Source: Bacteroidales bacterium H5 (GTDB lineage Bacteria > Bacteroidota > Bacteroidia > Bacteroidales > Muribaculaceae). From it: a DNA stretch of 7,230 nt. The stretch covers positions 1-7,230 of the forward strand of contig DAAQ01000022.1 in the NCBI GenBank assembly GCA_001701225.1. The letters are read 5' to 3'. The translations under genes were made by a program, and so were the position numbers. Positions 1 through 4,438 of this stretch are shown piece after piece. Below the pieces are notes generated by a model. That model saw only the letters and a program-made list of their open reading frames with translations, was not told the DNA's origin and did not search any database. Position 1 is the first letter of the stretch; each line of letters begins with the position of its first letter.

Positions 1-28
1 CCCGGTTCCTATCTTATCTGCCCTATCC

Positions 29-241
29 TCAATAATACGGATACGGTGGTGGGGGTGGGCCCTGGGGGACGTTCCAGGGTGCGTTGATGCCTACGTTGAC
101 GCCGCCTGGCAGTGTCTCGGAGACACCCCAGCCCCCCGAGCCTATCCACCAGTTGGAACAGGCCGACAGTGCGGCGGCAGCCGCCACGGCGATGATGGCC
201 GCAAATGTGCGGCGACAGATTGTGCGGAGAGAGTGTGGCAT
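29..241 (-). CDS. Small hypothetical lipoprotein (70 aa)
   Basis: I do not recognise a family. The product has a basic N-terminus (Arg at 6, 10 and 11), a hydrophobic Ala-rich segment at about residues 13-24, and a good lipobox, LSAC, with the lipidated Cys at 28. The mature part is only about 43 residues. It is rich in Gly, Trp and Pro and ends in a run of five prolines followed by YPYY. The residues after the Cys are SNWW with no acidic residue, unlike the three large lipoproteins in this window, so it may stay on the periplasmic face rather than reach the cell surface (inference). The ATG at 241 lies 2 bp after the TAG of the deaminase gene, so co-transcription and perhaps coupled translation are likely. 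No Shine-Dalgarno sequence is visible, which is usual for Bacteroidota. The signal peptide makes a real gene likely; function is unknown. Confidence 0.72.
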   Translation of the reverse strand: MPHSLRTICRRTFAAIIAVAAAAALSACSNWWIGSGGWGVSETLPGGVNVGINAPWNVPQGPPPPPYPYY

Positions 242-243
242 GG

Positions 244-729
244 CTAATATGGTGTTTTGTCAGTTGAACGGTCCCATTTCTCGAACGCCTTCAGGGCCTC
301 GGCGTGCATGAGCTGATGCGACGGTATGGCCCGCTCGGAGGGTGGCAGCTCAAGCTGCTCGTAGATGAACGAGTCGTCAAAATCGATGGCCTTGGCATCG
401 GCCTTGGTGTTGCCGTAGAACAGCCTCGACACCCCGGCCCAGTAGAGCGCGCTGAGGCACATCGGGCATGGCTCGCACGACGAGTAGACGGTGCATCCCG
501 TGAGCTTGAACGAGCCCAGCTTGCGCGAGGCCGCGCGCACGGCGTTGACCTCGGCGTGAGCCGTGGGGTCGCAGTCGCGCGTCACGGTGTTGACTCCTGT
601 CGACACGCGGTTTCCCTCGGCGTCGACAATCACGGCGCCGAACGGCCCTCCACCCATGTCGATATTGTCGATGGAGAGGTCTATTGCCTCCTGCATATAT
701 CTGCGGTCACGCGGAGTAATTTCGGTCAT
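244..729 (-). CDS. guaD: Guanine deaminase, cytidine-deaminase superfamily (GuaD-like)
   Basis: This is a 161-aa cytoplasmic zinc hydrolase predicted to deaminate guanine to xanthine in purine salvage/catabolism. Visible motifs, numbered from the ATG at 729, are GGGPFGAVIV (26-35), the HAE motif (His58 zinc ligand, Glu60 proton shuttle), and SSCEPCPMC (83-91), with Cys88 and Cys91 as the other zinc ligands. FDDSFIY (117-123) matches the segment of Bacillus subtilis GuaD that carries its active-site Asp114 (here Asp119). The protein ends in a Tyr (161), matching the C-terminal Tyr156 of the B. subtilis enzyme, whose swapped tail covers the neighbouring active site. Length and motif order fit GuaD (about 156 aa) better than TadA tRNA adenosine deaminase, which typically has LEPCxMC and lacks the FDDSF region. 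An in-frame ATG at 765 would add 12 residues (MLYLISTKHFST) with no family counterpart, so I chose 729. Substrate is inferred from similarity. Confidence 0.9.
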   Translation of the reverse strand: MTEITPRDRRYMQEAIDLSIDNIDMGGGPFGAVIVDAEGNRVSTGVNTVTRDCDPTAHAEVNAVRAASRKLGSFKLTGCTVYSSCEPCPMCLSALYWAGVSRLFYGNTKADAKAIDFDDSFIYEQLELPPSERAIPSHQLMHAEALKAFEKWDRSTDKTPY

Positions 730-761
730 AGTTGAAAAGTGTTTGGTTGATATAAGATATA

Positions 762-776
762 ACAATCGTGGATTGT
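762..776. promoter_or_regulatory. Short palindrome upstream of guaD
   Basis: Six-base arms ACAATC and GATTGT flank a 3-base centre (GTG on the plus strand). The palindrome ends 33 bases before the deaminase ATG at 729 and lies beyond the terminator of the preceding unit. The position would suit an operator or a small 5'-leader hairpin, but a palindrome this short can occur by chance. I see no convincing -33/-7 promoter pair for the deaminase gene between the terminator and its start; one must lie here if the terminator is efficient. Confidence 0.25.
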
Positions 777-805
777 GGGTTGTTGAAGAATATCGGCCGG
801 TTTGG

Positions 806-844
806 TCAAAAACAATCCGACCCCCGGGGTTGCCGGAGGTCGGA
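806..844 (-). terminator. Rho-independent-type terminator of the lipoprotein operon
   Basis: On the minus strand the arms TCCGACCTCCGG (844-833) and CCGGGGGTCGGA (827-816) form a 12-bp stem with a single T-G wobble and a 5-base loop (CAACC). The run TTGTTTTTG follows at 815-807. The hairpin begins 25 bases after the TGA of the 756-aa lipoprotein gene and precedes the deaminase gene, so it probably ends the three-gene transcript and separates the two units. Confidence 0.88.
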
Positions 845-869
845 ATCTGTATCAGTGATTGTCTATGGC

Positions 870-3140
870 TCAGTAGACAAGTTCGAGGTCATCGAGCCAC
901 ATGGTCGAGCCGTCACCACCGGTGAAATAGTCACCACCCTTCGAGGCAGAGGCGGTGAGCATGATATATGCCACATTTCCGCCATGAACCTCATCGATTG
1001 GTATCTCGAACTCAATCATGCCGTCGCCCTCGGTCTCGGTAAACACCTTCTCACCGTAGGCCACTACATAAGAGGCGTTTTTGTCGAAGAGCTTACGTAC
1101 GCTGCTCTTGGTCTGTATCACGACAGGTGCGGTCTTGCTCTCGCCCTTGTATGTGCCTGTCTCCATTTCTTTCTCGGTCAGTAGAGCCACGTATATGATG
1201 CCGCGGTCCATCTCACCCTTGACATACTCCGCTGGAGCATCCGAAGCCTTGTCAGTGATTTCTACAGGCTTGTACTTGACATAGCCCTTGAGTGCTCGGG
1301 GACGTACCGTCCATGGCCGTCCGAAGCCAAGGATACCATCTGTGCCGTCGGTAAACAGATATTCGCCGATGAACACATTACCGGCAGCGAATTTGCCAAG
1401 ACGTCCGATACCGACAAACTGCGAGGCGAGCTTTATTGAGCGGTTGCCAGAGTGTTTGATTTCAGTGTCAGGCAACGTTACATTCTTGCTCATGGTTGCC
1501 GAGCCGTGATTACCGCTGTCCCAGAACATGTCCTGACCTGCCCCATAGATTAGGAAGGGTGCTTTGGAATCCTGCCACTCCTCAAATCCGGCATTGGGGA
1601 GCTGGGGATATGCGGGGGTGGTGAAGGTGATTTCCGCTGAAGTGAAATCATCTGCCACGACGCGGTATGCATATTCCATACCGTCCTCAAGGTCGGTGAG
1701 GTTGGCGGTGAGGGTGCTGCCATCGCGTACGGCCTCGACAAATGTCCAGTCCTCGTAGCTGCGGGCGTTGCCGATCTTCTTGACCTCGAAGCCGAGACGG
1801 TCGAAGGTCGCGGTGGCGTCTGTGAGGGTGGCCGAGATAGTAGCAGAGGTAAACGAGGTCTCGGCGGGTGCAGGTGCCGGGGTGGCGGGGGCGTCGCTCA
1901 GCGAGATGCTGAATGTTGCCTTTGACACCTTGTCGGCAGCCTCGCCCGAAGCGGCTGTGATGTCGAGGTTATAGTCACCCTTGGGAAGAGCGTTCAGGTA
2001 GGTTTCGGAAATCGTGATACGCATGCCTGTGGCTTCGCCCAAAGGTGCTCCGTCGGGGAATGTGCGTATCGAGATGCCCTTGTCGCCGAACGTGGTGCCA
2101 TACTTGCTCTGGTCCATCTTTATCAGGTCATACTCCTCGGCCAGGCCTCCGGCTGTGAGCAGGTTGCCCCCGATGCGGACACTCTGCAGTGCCTCCGAGC
2201 TGTTGATGGTGATGGACTGGGGGAGTGCTGCGCCCGGCTCTGCGACGACGGTCTGGCTGATGTCGAAGCCCGAGCCCTTGATCTCGGGCGCGAGGGCTAT
2301 GAAGATTTCCTCCTGGTCACCCTCGGCGGGTTCAGGCACGACGTCGATCGAGAAATAGGCACCGCCTATCTCTATCTCGCCACCCTGCTCATACTTGAGG
2401 TTGAAGATATACTCGGTGGCGTTGGCCAGGCCTGGCTTACCCTCGATGGCGGGATCGGTATATGTGCCGCTCTTGGTGAACTTGTTACCGCTGAGCTCGG
2501 TGCCCTCGAGGGTCCAGTTGAAGCCCTCGGTGCGCGAGTTGAGCATATAGTAACCCTTGGCGGGGGCCTCGCCCTCGAATGTCAGTCCGTGGGCATAGCC
2601 GTGCTTGTCGGTCTCGGCGGTCACGCCGTCGTTGAGCGATACGGTGAACCTGAGGTCCTTGAGAATCTCCTTGAGCTCGTCAGAATAGTTGACGCTGACC
2701 ACAGTGTTGCGTATCTTGCACACGAGGTTCACGGTCTGGATGTCGCCGCGGCTGATGGTGACCTCCTCATAGCCCTTGAAGCGCTTGACGTCGAACGATG
2801 CGGGAATCGAGTCGCCCGTACCGGTCCAGCCCTCGACTACGTATGTGCCCGAGGGGAGGGCGATACCCTCGTTGGGGAACGATGCACGACCCTCGAAGCG
2901 GTGCAACAGCTTGCCGGTCTGTTTTTCTGAAATCCAGATGAGGGCCTGCTCGCAGAGGGCGTCATTGTCTACGGGCACTGTGACACGGCTTGCCACCTTG
3001 ACATCAGATTTGACGGATGTCTGCAGCATCATGCGGCCCTCGCCATCTCCCAGCAGGTGCTCCTCACGACAGCTTGTGGCCGTGGCGCCGAGCAGCAGGG
3101 CGGCGAATATGTATTTGAATGATTTTTTCATAGTTGTCAT
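870..3140 (-). CDS. DUF4493 / PCMD-domain surface lipoprotein (756 aa)
   Basis: This is a large secreted lipoprotein of unknown exact role. A signal peptide with lipobox (ATSC) puts the lipidated Cys at 24, followed by REE, which fits a Bacteroidota surface-export signal. Approximate domains by eye: DUF4493 (36-265, with the pattern PSGTYVVEGWTG, then a strand with KGYEEVTI and VNLVCKIRNTVVSV); a beta domain shared with both neighbours (about 280-418); a Pro/Ala linker (419-426); an FN3-like module (427-510, ending AYRVVADD...ITFTTP); and a C-terminal PCMD-type domain (514-756), starting LPNAGFEEW, containing FGRPWTVRPRALKGYVKY, and ending MWLDDLELVY. PCMD (PF13201, 'putative carbohydrate metabolism domain') is a family name only; no activity is established here. 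No catalytic motif is seen. The ATG at 3140 overlaps the upstream TGA (ATGA); a second in-frame ATG at 3131 gives a more typical start, MKKSFK, so the true start could be either. A strong terminator follows. Confidence 0.9.
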   Translation of the reverse strand: MTTMKKSFKYIFAALLLGATATSCREEHLLGDGEGRMMLQTSVKSDVKVASRVTVPVDNDALCEQALIWISEKQTGKLLHRFEGRASFPNEGIALPSGTYVVEGWTGTGDSIPASFDVKRFKGYEEVTISRGDIQTVNLVCKIRNTVVSVNYSDELKEILKDLRFTVSLNDGVTAETDKHGYAHGLTFEGEAPAKGYYMLNSRTEGFNWTLEGTELSGNKFTKSGTYTDPAIEGKPGLANATEYIFNLKYEQGGEIEIGGAYFSIDVVPEPAEGDQEEIFIALAPEIKGSGFDISQTVVAEPGAALPQSITINSSEALQSVRIGGNLLTAGGLAEEYDLIKMDQSKYGTTFGDKGISIRTFPDGAPLGEATGMRITISETYLNALPKGDYNLDITAASGEAADKVSKATFSISLSDAPATPAPAPAETSFTSATISATLTDATATFDRLGFEVKKIGNARSYEDWTFVEAVRDGSTLTANLTDLEDGMEYAYRVVADDFTSAEITFTTPAYPQLPNAGFEEWQDSKAPFLIYGAGQDMFWDSGNHGSATMSKNVTLPDTEIKHSGNRSIKLASQFVGIGRLGKFAAGNVFIGEYLFTDGTDGILGFGRPWTVRPRALKGYVKYKPVEITDKASDAPAEYVKGEMDRGIIYVALLTEKEMETGTYKGESKTAPVVIQTKSSVRKLFDKNASYVVAYGEKVFTETEGDGMIEFEIPIDEVHGGNVAYIMLTASASKGGDYFTGGDGSTMWLDDLELVY

Positions 3141-4426
3141 TTGGCGAGATATTTGAGAATAGTGCTCTTTTTATTGCCTTTGGAGTCTGTCACCGTAATA
3201 CTGAATGAATGATGGCCGCTGAAACCAGAGAGCAGTGGAGCCAGGTCGGTGATATTGAAATCGACACTTGTTTTGCCGATAACATCATCTCCGACAGGAA
3301 GTCCGATGCTGGCAAGTGACTCTCCTGTCTCTCCCGGGTATGCAAGGTCAAACTCCATAGGCATCAGTTCGCCGACAGAGGCTGCGAAGCTTTCATTGTC
3401 TGTCTCAATCTTGACGTTGAGATTTGCAATACCCTCTTTGGATGTAATCACTACAATGGCTGGAGTTACCGACGGGTCGTTCTCGCCGTTTTCGCCGAGC
3501 ACAAGGGTCTCGCTGGTGAAGCCGATAACATCCTCTTCGCCGGGCTCGTCAGGGCCGGGGCCGGGAGGTGTGGGCTCGTCGGGCCAGTCCTCGTCGTCGG
3601 GACGGCCTGAACCGCCTATGTCGCCGGGATCATCGCCGGGGACATCTGTTCCCTGCTCCTCCTCGAATATCTCGCCGTCAACGGTGATGCCGCCGGGTGT
3701 CACGCCGCCGGTCTCGTCGGGTATGTCAGATCCCTTCTTGAGCGAGAAGGTAATGACATAGCACTTGCCCTCGTTGACATCGGTAAACACTTTCTTAACC
3801 ACAACAGACTGGCCGCTGATGGTGCCGCTGAATGTGGCGGCCAGGGTCATGCTGCCGTCGATGACCTCGAAATATCCGCGACGTCCCTCGTCGTTGGCTG
3901 TCCACGAGAGCAGGCCCTCGTCGTTGGCCACGACATCTACCTTGCAGTCGGCACCCATGGCATTGCGGAGGTCTTCTGTAAACTTGACCTCGACCCTGGC
4001 GGATGCGAATGTGCAGGTCACGGTGCCTATGTCGGTAATCTTGTTGTTCTCTACCTCAAACTTGGCTGAGCCTTTGTAATAGGGCTTGTCCCACTCGGCC
4101 TTCTTGACGGCGTGGCTGCGCACGTCGACGGTATAGCTGCCCACGGCGAGAGTCATCACCTCGGGCATCTGCGAGTAGGTCCACGAGCACTCCTTGCCGT
4201 CATACGAGGCTACGGTGCCGTCGGTGTTATAGATGGTGACCAGATAGCCCGATGTGTCGATTCCGGCACGGCTTGTGGCCTCCTTTACGTTGACGTTGAG
4301 GTCGCCGAGGTTGACACCGCCTGTGTTGGCGGCGAATTTCTGCTGAGCGGGCTCCCAGTCGTCACACCCTGTCAGCGCAAAGACGGCCGCCAGAGTGAAC
4401 AGCAGTGAAAATATCTTGTTTTTCAT
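3137..4426 (-). CDS. DUF4493 surface lipoprotein with acidic linker (429 aa)
   Basis: This is the middle and shortest member of the three-gene lipoprotein unit. The signal peptide ends in the lipobox LTGC (Cys21), followed by DDWE, an acidic start typical of surface-exposed lipoproteins in this phylum. Residues about 37-232 read as a DUF4493 domain (NLGDLNVNVKEATSRAG, then LAVGSYTVDVRS, PYYKGSAKFEV and VTCTFASARVEVKF). Residues 254-299 are a low-complexity acidic Pro/Gly linker. Residues 300-429 are the beta domain shared with the two neighbours, ending FSITVTDSKGN...ILKYLAK. It has no FN3-like or PCMD part, so it lacks the presumed binding domain of its neighbours and may be a partner or scaffold subunit (inference). 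The start lies 12 bp after the TAA of the upstream gene. Its TGA overlaps the ATG of the next gene by 4 bp, suggesting coupled translation. Composition drops from very GC-rich in the linker to about 45-50% GC in the last 300 bases. Confidence 0.9.
   Translation of the reverse strand: MKNKIFSLLFTLAAVFALTGCDDWEPAQQKFAANTGGVNLGDLNVNVKEATSRAGIDTSGYLVTIYNTDGTVASYDGKECSWTYSQMPEVMTLAVGSYTVDVRSHAVKKAEWDKPYYKGSAKFEVENNKITDIGTVTCTFASARVEVKFTEDLRNAMGADCKVDVVANDEGLLSWTANDEGRRGYFEVIDGSMTLAATFSGTISGQSVVVKKVFTDVNEGKCYVITFSLKKGSDIPDETGGVTPGGITVDGEIFEEEQGTDVPGDDPGDIGGSGRPDDEDWPDEPTPPGPGPDEPGEEDVIGFTSETLVLGENGENDPSVTPAIVVITSKEGIANLNVKIETDNESFAASVGELMPMEFDLAYPGETGESLASIGLPVGDDVIGKTSVDFNITDLAPLLSGFSGHHSFSITVTDSKGNKKSTILKYLAK
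3530..3667 (-). other. Acidic Pro/Gly low-complexity linker coding region
   Basis: This stretch encodes residues 254-299 of the 429-aa lipoprotein. It is almost entirely Asp, Glu, Pro and Gly, with pieces such as GDDPGDIGGSG and EPTPPGPGPDEPGEED. The DNA is very GC-rich: I count 47 of 60 bases G or C in 3541-3600. It joins the DUF4493 domain to the shared C-terminal beta domain and is probably flexible and negatively charged. Length variation between strains would be expected because the DNA carries short repeats such as cgtcgtcgg. Confidence 0.8.
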
Positions 4427-4438
4427 TGTCGTTTGCGG

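Noticed and set aside
1..28. Terminator after the small lipoprotein gene
   Set aside because: The 28 bases after its stop show no hairpin plus T-run; any terminator would lie outside the window.
244..729. tRNA adenosine deaminase (TadA) reading of the deaminase
   Set aside because: The SSCEPCPMC zinc motif, the FDDSFIY segment and the C-terminal Tyr match guanine deaminase instead of TadA.
304..735. 143-aa open frame on the plus strand opposite the deaminase
   Set aside because: The minus strand holds a complete set of GuaD motifs in this span; the plus frame has an unstructured Arg/Val/Glu-rich composition and no motif.
730..765. 12-residue N-terminal extension of the deaminase from the ATG at 765
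   Set aside because: The extra residues have no counterpart in GuaD, and MTEITPRDRRYMQEAI from the ATG at 729 aligns with the family N-terminus.
3249..3761. 170-aa Ser/Pro-rich open frame on the plus strand
   Set aside because: Antisense of the acidic linker region; the Ser/Pro repeats are simply the complement of the Asp/Glu/Gly/Pro codons.
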